Source: Aquanectria penicillioides | Lineage: Eukaryota; Ascomycota; Sordariomycetes; Hypocreales; Nectriaceae | Length of the DNA: 64,000 nt | Assembly (NCBI GenBank): GCA_003415625.1 | Contig: PYIU01000007.1 | Location: forward strand, 124,001 to 188,000 | Reading direction: 5' to 3' | Shown: piece after piece, positions 1-11,068 of the stretch | Layout: every line of letters begins with the position of its first letter | Position numbering within the stretch: position 1 is the first letter of the stretch | Notes under the pieces: model-generated | What the model saw: the letters and a program-made list of their open reading frames with translations, nothing else | What the model was told of the DNA's origin: nothing | The model's database searches: none | Program-made: the position numbers and the translations under genes

Positions 1-755
1 ATCTCGAAACCATCTATAAGAAGATTCCCGCGTTACAGCTGGCATGGAAGTTCGCATGATCAAACGCTAGAGCGTCCCAGACTCTTAGTCGTTAGTGTTA
101 CAGTACAGAAAATTATATCACGTTATTCGGTCGCGCCATCTGAAGTCATTGGAACGACAGGGCTTGGCCAATGCCACAGGCTAATCCCATACAAGTCTCA
201 ACGTGTCGGGTATGACGGAATAGAGAATAAACATGTCCTAGCATGCCTCTCATTCCATAGCATCAGTTACCATTGTTTGATTGCTGGCTATTGCTAAACA
301 AGCACATTTCAGAAGCGCAATATTGACTCTCATCGGAGGATTCCGCAATCGGCAGTTGGTTGGTGAAAGTGAGATGCAACTTGACCTCGCAAATTCAAGG
401 ATAAACCGCCGGTGCGAGGCAATACAACTAAACGGGCAAGTCGCATGAATCATGCATTAATGAACCAAGGTTTGTGCACAGTCGGTTAACCGGTTGGTCA
501 ACTCAATCCGGAGTCTTCCCCGCCATGGATTGCAGGCCGAGGAGACTGAAACAACCATTGGTTAATAGGGCCCCAGTCATTTCGCCATATTGATAACCAT
601 GCAGTTGGTTCTTTTATTTCTATCATACGATAAAATGAGCTCGTGTTGATTGTTGGTGCACAAGGCAGATAAAGAAGTAGAGGAGGGGGCGCCTTTTTTT
701 TTCTTTACGTTCACCACATTTAGCAATTGAACCACGTGTGTGGCGGATTACTACC
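1..755. other. Intergenic, no gene seen
   Basis: No reading frame here shows a recognisable domain or coding-like pattern. A T-rich tract lies near 690-705. The last few hundred bases probably hold the promoter of the methyltransferase gene that starts at 756. Confidence 0.5.
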
Positions 756-2100
756 ATGGCTGAATACCACTCTTCCCCAGTTCTTGAGGCCGATGAGGTG
801 GGTTTTCTTTTAGCTAATGTTCCACATTCTTTAACTGTCTCGCCAGAATCCAGTTGTGGACGACGGTGACTCTTCACTCGGCGAGGTTAGGAACTTAGCT
901 TCCATCAGCCTACGTCGTACATGCGGACTGAAACCATGATAGGACGCGGCATCGTCAACACAGAGCATCTCAAGCTCCATAATTGACTACCGACGTGAGA
1001 ATGGGAGGACTTACCACGGATATAAGGATGGAAGTATGTTGCTCCAATCTTGGTGGCTCAATACTAATCGGTGCTAGGATACATCATCCCCAATGATGAG
1101 ATCGAAAACGAACGACTTGGTATGACTTTCAATTTTCACCGTACCATATCGCTCATCTTTCATGGCAGACTTGCAATATCACCTATTTCTTCTAACTTTT
1201 GATAACCGCCTCGGCCTGGCGCCTCCCAACCGACTGGGTGCAATGTCACAGCGAGTGCTTGATGTCGGTACAGGCACGGGAATCTGGGCTATCGATTATG
1301 CTGATGACCATCCGGACGCTGAAGTGAGCATCCAATTGTGTTGGGTGGAAGGATTACTAACTCGAAATGTAGGTAATCGGGATCGACCTGTCACCCATCC
1401 AGCCAGACTTGTACGAATCTTTTCTGCTATTTAGATGGGAAGTAGTTACTAACAAGTAGAAGCGTTCCACCTAATGTCCGTTTTGTCATTGATGATTTGG
1501 ATGAAGAGTGGACCTACTCACACCCCTTTGATTATATCCACAGCAGGATGATGAATGGAAGTATCAAGAATTGGTCGGAATATTTCCGCAAGTGTTACGA
1601 GTAGGAGCTTAATCATTATTTCCACACCTATCAAGCAGCTAATCCATGACAGTAACCTCACTCCAGGCGGTTACTTTGAAGTGCAAGATATTAGTGTACT
1701 TGCCTACTCTGACGACCACACTCTTACAGAAGATTCCAACTTTTCAAAGTGGATGAAGCTTCTATACAATGCTAGTATCACAGCAGGGGTACCAGTTCAA
1801 GACTTAGATAACTTTAAGGGTCTCTTAAAGGATGCTGGCTTCATCAATATAACTGATTCTAGGTTTAAATGGCCTTCAAATACATGGCCAAAAGACAAAA
1901 AGCATAAGGAACTTGGGACATGGCATAACGAAAATATGTCCACTGCCCTAGAAGCAATCTCGATGGCCCTATACACGCGTGTTCTCGACTGGTCTCAGGA
2001 AGAAGTGGCTATTTTCCTCAGCAAAGTTCGAAAGGAGATTAACGATCCTACAATTCATGCATACTGGCCTATGTTAGTGCACGCTAGGTTACGAACATGA
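756..2100 (+). CDS. LaeA-like SAM-dependent methyltransferase (copy 1, intact)
   Basis: A class I S-adenosylmethionine methyltransferase of the fungal LaeA-like group, whose members act in the nucleus or cytosol and often influence secondary metabolism; the substrate here is unknown. I build eight exons: 756-797, 847-885, 943-1033, 1078-1119, 1169-1323, 1373-1410, 1460-1600 and 1653-2100. All seven introns (44-57 nt) have GT/AG ends and the joined frame is open, giving about 331 residues. Visible marks are the RRENGRTYHGYKDG block, NDEIENERLD, the SAM-binding VLDVGTGTGIW motif, GIDLSPIQP, DDLDEEW followed by FDYIHSR, and NLTPGGYFEVQD. The C-terminal exon matches the copy at 46.6-48.2 kb closely. 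The start is the first ATG and begins a 14-residue acidic exon that the other copies share. Confidence 0.9.
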
Positions 2101-4620
2101 GCAGTGCTAATACTGTTGCAGATGTTCAGTCTATGGCCAAAAGCCAAAGGATGGCTAACTCAATCCCGACGCTGGTTCTTTTCATTGGTCCTTTCAATAT
2201 GCAGGTATAACGATCGATAGCAGAGTCATCGAAATATATAGCGTTCCGTATTGTGTGAAATGAGTAAAGTAGTCTCGTTCACAGTTCAAAACCTTACGCC
2301 GTGGGTTACTGGAAATGAGTATCACTTGAGTTTAGGATGGGAAAATTCAAGTTCATCCAATTCTAGATGTCCACCGATCGGCGAGTTTCATCAACACAGT
2401 TTCTGATGTCACGCGTGTCTCATTTGGGATTCTCAAATGACGTAGCTGTACTTAATTCTTCTTCCAAGTGGGACATATTTGACTCATATTTACGAGTTCT
2501 TCACCGCTTGAGCAAGGTTGAAGCTATCCTAGCACTTGGTGTTAATGGTGTGTTGTCTCAGTATAGGATTGAGTTGGAGGCAGGGTCTCTACCCACTTCT
2601 TTGTACAATTTTGAACGTCCAATGTTTTCCCCTTGTGGGCTGGGACACGCCTGCATTTCAATCCCGAGAATTGCAAAAATTTCTCATCAAAATTATCTGA
2701 GATTGGTGATTGAGCGCTACGAATAGCATTCGTTAGGCCTAATGTAACGACAACGGGGTGGCATGCCCACTACGCCAATGGACCAAAATATCAATCAATT
2801 CATGCACAAGGTGCCGGAATTGCGCCACACAACTGTATAAAAGGCGCCCTGGTCACCGCACGTTCGGCGCCAGCGCGATATCCTGACACCTAAAAAGAGG
2901 CGGGTCAGCAGAAATTACACAGCAGCATTGTACCTCCAGTTTTCGCTGAGGTGCTATGGTTCAATATCATTGTTAGCATACCCTATACCAAATAGCTTTG
3001 GGCGGGGTGTGGGTTTTAGGTTGGGGTGGCCCTTCCTACCAATAAAATAGTATTCCTTTTCTTTAAAGGGGGGTATATAATGCAATTAGTGCCTTGGTAT
3101 TTTTTCTTCTTCTTGACCATAGTATATGTAACGGTCTGGTCCAAGCCATACTATAGGGTAGTCAGGTTTGAGATACACAACAAGGCAAACTGTTAGGTTT
3201 ATGTTGAGGATGGATCAGGCACGTTAGGTCTGAGCAACACAAGAGAATAAGGGATAAAGTGTTACGTCTAGTAATGGGTCACCTGATCAAGGTGAGCAAT
3301 CGAAGGTAACCAAGTTGTATCAAAAGCTGGGTTGTATCCTGATGATAGCAACTCATTCTCATTCCTTTATACTATCCTTGATGTCAAGGCCTGTCGCTCC
3401 TCCTCTGACTGGTCGGTCCTCGTCGCTCCTTCGCTCCTTCTCTAATTGGTCAGAGTAAGGTTGCTCGTGGGTGCGAGTCTTCCATGACACTTTGAGACAA
3501 ATCGAGGCTGGTTATAGTGGGCTCGTCCAAACTTTTGCCGGCGCGGCGATTTGATTCTAGGGTGAATGAGATAAACTCTCAATTATAGTTGCGCTACGAA
3601 TTGAATCGAACAGCTTCTTTTTAGCGTTAAAGGGCACTCGATGAGCAAATGGCTAGTGTCGCTTATATGCTACGACTGCAGCTACAGCTATACCTTACTA
3701 GTAGAGAATATTCTCAAAGCCTTGATGAATGGGCTTTCATTATTTGATTATCGGAATGTCTGCGTAGGTCTCTGCTACGGTTGTGGAATATTTGGCGAGG
3801 CTGACCATGGTAGTGCTAGACTATCGCCGACTGATGAGAAATGTGGATGAGTGTGCAGGTTTCGGTGATCCGACAGCCAGTCGGTGATAATCTGACAGTG
3901 GGCTGGTCAGCCTTCTTCCTGGCGGCCTAGAACTGTAACTGTAACACGGCCATCATGGCGGCAACAGCAGCACAGCAGAGCATCTTCGGCAAGGCGGCAA
4001 GGCCCACTGTTGTTGTCACACCATGCTGCAAACTGACTCTCCGGGATCCAAGTGGGTAGCGCCGACATTAGGCTTTAGGTTAAGCTAATAACAAGGACCA
4101 CGCCGTTGGTCGCTTAGTTTCTAATGGGCCAATACGAGAACCCCCGGCTAGCCGCGCATGGGAATACCGGAATGAGCCGAATGTCCCTTCGAGTAGCATT
4201 AAAGGCCAGATGGGTGTCGTGATTCTCCACCAAGCAGAAATAGGGACTTGTTTCCACATCCCAATCCACAGCCCATCCACAGGGCAAGTCGCAGACATGG
4301 GTTCATGGGACGTTTCACGCCAAACCCTTTGGGAAGGCTGGGTTTTATCTCACAAACCAAAATACAGTGGTCCTGTGACCCACACGCCGCCGTATTTGCA
4401 AACATGAGGCTGTTATTTGAACAAATGGGCGATGATAGGAGATAGGAGATAGAACAGTTGAATAAATAGACTGCTATGTCTTCTTGAGGGGCTTTCTGTT
4501 CCTGTGCCGCACTTCGTCGTTCGTTCATTCATTCTTTCATCACCCAACCAGCAGCTGATCTCTGGTCATTCCACAACACTCACTTGATACACTCTTTTAT
4601 CTCTCGCTCCATCTCAAGCA
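2101..4620. other. Long intergenic stretch with repeat debris
   Basis: No supported gene. An open frame of 119 codons at 2367-2726 shows no family signature and no intron-linked partner. The part from about 2750 to 3480 has the look of old transposon or LTR debris: a GGGGTGTGGGTTTT-type repeat, and clustered GCTCCTT words at 3400-3440. A short GATAGGA tandem lies at 4435-4452. The last 200 bases are the likely promoter of the pectin lyase gene. Confidence 0.4.
2979..3046 (+). repeat. Dispersed repeat, copy B
   Basis: Shares the order CCCTATACC, GGGGTGTGGGTTTT, then CCTTCCTACCAATAAA with copies at 13511-13570 and, inverted, 24861-24920. It is diverged and probably the end of an old transposable element. 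Confidence 0.5.
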
Positions 4621-5810
4621 ATGAAAATGCGCGTCATCAACACCATTCTCGTCGTCGCGTCCCTGCTACCCGGCTCCTGGGCCGCCCTGCCCACCAAGGC
4701 CGAGGGCTTTGCCGCCGGTACCACCGGTGGCAAAGGCGGCTCCTCTGTCTATCCCAAGACCACTGCCGAACTCGTCAAGTACCTTGGCGATGACACTGCT
4801 CGCATCGTCTACCTTGACCGCACCTTTGACTTCAAGGGCTCCGAGGGCTCCGCTAGTGAGACTGGCTGCGCTCCTTGGGGTACTGGATCGCAGTGCCAGC
4901 TCGCCATTAACAAGAACAACTGGTGCACCAACTACCAGCCCAACGCTGCCAAGGTCAATGTCAAGTACGACAAGGCTGGCCTGAACCCCATCAAGGTCGG
5001 ATCCAACAAGAGCATCATCGGCGTCGGCTCCAAGGGTCTCATCAAGGGCAAGGGTCTTCGCATGGCTAACGGCGCCAAGAACGTTATTATCCAGAACATC
5101 CACATCACCGACCTCAACCCCCACGTTGTCTGGGGTGGCGATGCCATTACTCTCGATGGCACCGACAACATCTGGATCGACCACTGCACCACTTCCCAGA
5201 TTGGCCGTCAGCACATCGTTCTCGGCAACGGTGCCAGCGGCCGCGTTTCCATCACTAACAACAGGATCGATGGTACCAGCAACTGGTCAGCTAGCTGCAA
5301 CACCTACCACTACTGGGGTGTCTACTTCGCGGGCTCCAATGATGTAAGTTGTCGCTTTATACTCACGCAGATACATCCTGCTAAAATCAGATAGCTCGTC
5401 ACCTTCAAGGGTAACTACCTCTACCACATCTCCGGCCGTGCCCCAAGATCCTCGGCAACACCCTCCTACACGCTGTTGACAACTACTTCCACGACGTCCC
5501 CGATCACGCCTTCGAGGTCGACGATGGTGCCATGGTTCTCGCTGAGGGGAACGTCTTCCAGAATGTCAAGAACCCAGTCAAGGCTGGATACACTGGTCGT
5601 CTCTTCAGCGTCCCTACCACTGGCGCTGCTGGCGTGTGCTCTGCTTCTCTCGGTCGCGTCTGCCAGGTTAACGCCTTCGGTAGCTCCGGTACCTTGTCCG
5701 CCTCTGATTCTGGATTCTTGAGCAACTTCAAGGGCAAGACTATTGCTTCGTCTGCTGGGTCCAACAGCGCCAAGAGCGCTCAGACCAAGGCTGGTTTTGG
5801 TCTGGCTTGA
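4621..5810 (+). pseudogene. Secreted pectin lyase (PL1), one-base frameshift
   Basis: Encodes a PL1-family pectin lyase, an enzyme that cuts methyl-esterified pectin by beta-elimination outside the cell. Residues 1-21 are a signal peptide ([15 protein letters not shown], cleaved after SWA). Exon 1 is 4621-5343, a 51-nt intron follows, and exon 2 starts at 5395. Family motifs are [31 protein letters not shown], the [17 protein letters not shown] block and, in exon 2, FKGNYLYHISGRAP. Right after GRAP the frame breaks: the run CCCC at 5441-5444 is one base shorter than needed, after which KILGNTLLHAVDNY and the rest, to the stop at 5810, read in the next frame. Restoring one base would give about 380 residues, normal for the family. 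Everything else is undamaged, so this is either a very recent mutation or a sequence error. Confidence 0.85.
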
Positions 5811-6339
5811 AGGATCGGCAGGTGAAGCGGGTAAATCCTGGTTTTAATATTCTTGTATAGTTTATTCTTGAGATTATAATACATATTCATCCACACCATC
5901 ACATCAAAAACAATGGAAAGGTTGATGTCTAGGTTTAATAACAGTGCCTAGACCTTGGATGCTATCACCAAATTTGAAATATTTGCTTGAAACCACCGAC
6001 CGCGTAAAAGTTAATGAGTATTCACATCCCGATTTCAAGCACCTCACACAAATGTGCTTTATTAGCTTGGAGAAAAAACATGAGATAAATAACTTGAACC
6101 ACTGGATGGTCATTTCCTTAAAAAAAAGGATAGTGTCTGCTGTGGATGAAGCAGATTTGAAAGGCATACAGTGCAGTTCATACATCACTTGAGCTTTGAT
6201 ATCTCTTCTTCGGTAACGGATCTGATTTGTGCCTCAGAGGAATACAAGGTTCTCCATAGAGGAATCCAGATTCCAATGACATTGCAAATGAACTACAGTT
6301 AGATCAGATCTCCAGCCTTCTAGCACATATAGAACATCT
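5811..6339. other. Intergenic
   Basis: The 3' region of the pectin lyase gene. An 82-codon open frame at 5944-6192 has no recognisable content. Nothing else was seen. Confidence 0.5.
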
Positions 6340-7650
6340 AGGGAAATTGATTGGCGCCATTGTGTCCATGTGACAGGCTCAAAACGTCCATTGGCCAGTA
6401 GATATGGATTTGGGGGTTTATAAGATTGTTTCTCCCATCTACTAGCAACAAGATCCATCTGATCCTTCGACCAACCCAAGGCTCTTGTTAGGGGCGCCAC
6501 TGTAATGACATCCAGACCGGCATTTGCATTCTCATGCCGCCACATGTCGATCTGTTTGGGTCTAGGGCCCTCAGGCTATGTATTGACTGGCCACTCGAAG
6601 TCACGCCTGGACAACATCGAAGAATCCAGTCGTGGACAAGAGATCCTTTAGTTCATTGACATGCGTTTTGATTACGGCCGCCTCAGCTTCTGAGAAGCCT
6701 GCCCGAGTACCTGAAGCCATCATCAGACCTGGTGCCTAGATTGATTTCGACCAATTAGACAGGTTCCTGGATTCATGTCGCTAATTGCATTCGAGTGGTG
6801 GGCTGCGTTCTAGGGGTAGAGGGGTTAGTAATAGGGGTTTGCGTTAAGAAATTTTGACCAGTCATTGATGCTAGCTGTCATCTTCCTACCATGAATATAT
6901 ATAGTCGAATTTCTCCATAAAGGTCCATTCTTCTTCGAGATCATCGATTCGATACTATACATTAGGAGGTACACTTGTTCTAGATAGTAGATATAAGATA
7001 GAGGTTCAAATAGGTTTTACAAATCAGGTTGAATAGGTGAGAGATCGATGCCGATAACCTTGAAAGTTAGAAAAAACCGATGAAAGGAAGGGTTCCTAAC
7101 TGTGGCCTCTGGGTGTTCGTCACCAAAGACTATGGCCCAGATACCGGTACCTGTGCCTACATCCATTACTCTGTTGACCTTTGACTAGGAGTCATTTAGT
7201 GGTGCAAATCCTAATTTATCGTCAAAAGCGTGGAGAAAGAGATGATGCTGCTTATCTCTTACTCTAAGTCATGAAAATAGCCCAGAGAATTTGATCAACG
7301 CACCTAATCTTTCTTTTTTTTGCTAATCATGGGGATGCTGTACTCTGCATCTGTTAGTTTTGCCAATTTGATTGAAAGCTGGTAACGAACTTCCGTCCTT
7401 GTATCGATGACACGTCGGTCCATTTTCAATCCTGTGGTCGACAATTGGGCTTGTCAGGATTTTTGTTGACGATAATGCTCCCTGGGTAAGTTGGCTCTGA
7501 ATCTCCAATTCACGAGGTTGGTGGCTCCTAGATAGGCAATAGGAGAGTCACCATCAGCTTCTGGCTCATGTACAAGTCAATGTCTTGAGCGTAAATGGGA
7601 ATGAAAAAAAGCTACCTGATGCTGCCTTGGATCTTGCTTGAGGTCGCCAT
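6340..7650 (-). pseudogene. LaeA-like methyltransferase (dead copy 2)
   Basis: Runs right to left as a damaged third member of the LaeA-like family in this window. From the 5' side: a start-like ATG at 7650 (MATSSKIQGS), then DHRIENGPTCHRYKDGS near 7390-7440, then FLHAFDDKLGFAPLND followed by VMDVGTGTGIWAI near 7140-7230, then LLSTTGFFDVVQ near 6620, FEWPVNT near 6590, and NANAGLDVITVAPLTRALGW ending near 6450. The YWPM terminal motif lies near 6388-6399 in another frame. Stops interrupt the alignment: TAG after APLNDS, and TAG where copy 1 has tryptophan in NTWPK. Parts of the centre are missing or unrecognisable. The stops fit CAG-to-TAG and TGG-to-TAG changes. Confidence 0.75.
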
Positions 7651-8979
7651 GACGGTATTGCGAGGAGCGGCGAACCTACCCCTCATTTGCGAGGTCTTGC
7701 TTCTTCTTAAATATATCATTTTAACAGACCACTTTGCAACGCATCCGACAGCTTCCCTCTTCCGATGCGACTAACCAACGGGGACCAGGGATCTCTTATC
7801 TAGGATGGCCAGTGATAATGAGGTACGGTACCTTCACCGCGCCGTATCCTAGTCTTGACTTAGATTCCCTGTCTATGTGCGAGTTTACATAATGTAGTAT
7901 TTGTAGCCATATCGACGCTTAGTCTGTTGGTTAGAAAAAGCTTACGGATACGGATCGGAATGAATGGGAATTATATATAGACAAAGAGGGTAGTCCAACC
8001 TTCAACCGTTGCTCATTTGCCTTCTCGGAGAAAGATGCATCGTCTGTCAACATGATTAACAAAAGGCCAGCAACACATAATGCCGGGGCTTTGTGGGAGA
8101 ACAAAAAAAGCCTGACTATTTTTTTTTTCTAGAGTACGAAAGTTTGCCAAGATTTTCCCACTTGAAGAATCAAGCTCTACAGGGGCTGCCTGATGCTATT
8201 TATGAATGGCCTAAGCTCATGTATGATTGGTTCACTGGGAATTTTGGAGTTTGAAGATTATGGAAATTGGTAAATCGGAATACAGGCTTCTTGGGTATCC
8301 CCGGAGAGTTTTCGAAGTCGCCGTAACTTGCTATCTACCTGTTATCAAGTGGGGATTATAGGATCATAGATATTATAAATCCTCAACTCCTATTCATGGT
8401 ACTGGACTAATACCTTTGCAGGGAGATAATTGGCATACTACAATAGAACTTTGACATATGAATATGGGGTGAGAGTTTATACCAATCTCATAACTCGGTC
8501 GCATCCTACGTGGCACTGGGCGGAGAGCCCGCTTCGTTTCCCTATCTGCAATGAGGCGCTCGCTCACTTAAACACCATCGTCTTAATGCTCCTAAGGCAT
8601 CCAAAGAAAATAGATAACTTGCCTAAAAGAACGACCCCAACCAACCTATTTATCATCCATGGTGAGACAGTAGGTGTGGGCGTAAAAAAACTCAACCATG
8701 GAATAGCAGATGAACGCGAAAATGCGATAAATTAATTTGGCCCTACTTCGCAACTGGCGCTCCTCCTTCTCCTTACGATTTGATTTAACTGACCATAGCA
8801 ACAACAACAATAACGATAATCATAATAATTATATAATAATAATTATACAACTTAATACTCGAAATAATAGCAGTAAGAAGAATCATTCTATTCAAGGAAC
8901 AGACATAATATTGCTGCTTGTGCGCTTTCAAACAATAGTATCAGCAATCCGTCGCAACCCCCTCACTCTACTCAGAGTC
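7651..8979. other. Intergenic, AT-rich
   Basis: No supported gene. A simple AT-rich run of AAC/AAT/ATA words lies at about 8795-8865. Open frames of 101 and 169 codons at 8430-8735 and 8737-9246 have no family signature; the second overlaps the end of the transporter gene on the other strand. Confidence 0.45.
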
Positions 8980-11068
8980 TCACTTCTTTGTCTGCTTTCC
9001 AGGTGTGTTGCTGCCTATATTCTCTTCTGTGGTAGCCATACCACGGATATCATCAGGAGACATAGGCACCTGCGGTGCGTATTTCACTTCACTGAGGTGC
9101 ATTCTATTCGGAGGCACAAATACATCAAACCAGCGTGGTACGACAAACCCAAGACCGATAAGACACATGACGCAGTGGGCCATGGTGAATGCGAATATGT
9201 GGAGTGGATCTTGTCGCTTTTCGTAGAATGCTGGATAAGCAAATGATACGACAATGGACAAAATCGGCGCAGATATGTATCGAAGCACAGGAGCCCAAAA
9301 AATAGGAATGCCCCAATTCTTTCCATTAGCAATAACCACGTTCAGGTCTCGGCGAAGCTGGTTGCACTATTTCCATATCAGCAAATAGACTGTTGCCAAG
9401 AGAGCTAAAGAAGGGGGGTTTTCAGCCTACCGAGTAAAACACAAGCCACCAGAACTTGTTAGTGACGTCGTGGTTGCCCCAAAATCTTGGAGCTCGAGAA
9501 TCCGGGGTTTTCGACAACAAGACGGCGGCGACGAGGGTGACGATGAATATGCCAAAACCCGTGCCGGCTCCAGCTTCAGGGCCAGCAACCTGGCCGACGG
9601 CGACCCCCAAGACCATGGAAGCGACGTATCCAACGTTGTTGATCATGTATGGAACTATACCAACTTGTCCCGTAACGTCTTGAAATCGATAAAGTGTAGT
9701 CGCGCAAACGCATTCAACCCAGACAACAAAAATGAGACAAAGATTGTTGGTCCATGTATCTACTGCGTCAAGAAGATAGAAACCAAACTTGGTGCAGTAA
9801 ATGAGCGACAAGAGAAATGTAACCATGATAACTGAACTCGAGATGATAGGTCTGGAGCCTTTCATGGTTTTGGCCCAGTCGCTATCGCACAATAGGGTCA
9901 CGAGCGACTCCACGAGAGCGAAGGCAGAGCTTAAACCGAGAATTGCAAGTGTCAGGAAGAACAAAACGGACCAGACGTTCGATCCGGGCATTTCCGCCAG
10001 CGCAAGCGGGTAAGTTAGAAATCCAACGGTGAAGGTGCTAAGTGAAACACTCGGGTCATCAGGAGAGTATCCCAGGAAGCCAATGACGGCAAAAACGGCG
10101 AAGCCAGCAATAACTTCGTAGAGAGAGTTGCAGCAAGCGATTATGAGAGCATCCTGGACAGCGTTGGAGTGTTTCGAGTTATATGACGCATAAGACGTAA
10201 AGTATCCAAAACCGACGCCGATGGAGAAGAAGATTTGCCCGCAAGCACCCTGCCAAATGGCACCAGAGCTAAGCCTCCACCCATTCCATTCGGCAAAGTA
10301 GAGCTTGACGCCGTCTCGCGCATTCTCAAGTGACAATGATCGACCAAGCAGGACAATCAGCATGATGACGGGCAAGCCCATGGTGAAGTATACGACCCGG
10401 CCGGTCGTCCCCACGCCCTTGACCATGCATAGCCAAATGCAGAACCACATGAATGCACACCAACCTACAGTTTCTCCGACCATGCCGCTGCCCGGATACT
10501 CCACATAGCCAGATGACCCTTCTGGATATTTGGGATCTTCGTTTGCAATGACATTCTCCATGTAAAACTCTTGCCCGTGATTCTTCCAGGGCAACGGACT
10601 TTGAAAGGAGGCGCGAAAATAGTGCATCACCCAGGCAAGAATGGGTACGTAGTAGGTTGCCACTATGTAGCCAGTCATAATAACTGCAAGGCCAACGCCT
10701 TTGGTATGCTTGTTGATACCATTAAAAGCGACGACGACACTACCGCGGTAGGCCTGGCCAATGGTGATTTCGAGGATGAGGACAGGGATTCCGAGGAATG
10801 ATAGTGCAATAAGATATGGGATAAACCAAGCGAGGCCGTTGTTGGCAAATACAACAGAAGGATAGCGAAGGAGATTGCCTAAGCCAACTGCGCCTCCCTA
10901 TGGGCAGACTGAGTGTCAGTAAAATAAATCTGATGAATTGATCAAGGTAGTATTTACCATAGCCGCAAGGACAAAGGACGCCCGCGAGGGCCATTTGTCA
11001 CGTCCATCATCTTCCTTTTCGGCATCTGGGGCAATCCAATTGATGATTTTTCGAACGGAAACACCCAT
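8980..11068 (-). CDS. Sodium:neurotransmitter symporter family (SNF/NSS) transporter
   Basis: A multi-pass plasma membrane transporter of the SNF/NSS family, which moves amino acids or related small solutes with sodium; the fungal substrate is unknown. Three exons: 11068-10958 (MGVSVRKIINWIAPDAE to FVLAAM), 10897-9431 and 9366-8980, with introns of 60 and 64 nt and open joins (AAM/GGAVGLGN and FYS/CNQLRRD). The GGAVGLGNLLRYPSVVFANN segment matches the unwound TM1 sodium/substrate site of the family, and GQIFFSIGVGFGYFTSYASY matches TM6. At about 660 residues it has the usual length, with some twelve hydrophobic segments and a soluble, charged C-terminus. The start is the first ATG ahead of WPSRASFVLAAM, which normally precedes TM1. 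No lesion was seen. Confidence 0.9.

Noticed and set aside
1555..1660. Frameshift or stop in the LaeA-like copy 1 after FRKCYE
   Set aside because: A GTAGGA...CAG intron at 1601-1652 joins the exons as CYD/NLTPGG in frame.
3400..3440. Repeated GCTCCTT/GGTC words as a possible CRISPR-like or tandem array
   Set aside because: Units are irregular and too few, there are no unique spacers, and the genome is fungal.
4666..5214. 182-codon open frame on the minus strand opposite the pectin lyase
   Set aside because: It is the antisense shadow of a GC-rich coding exon with no own signature.
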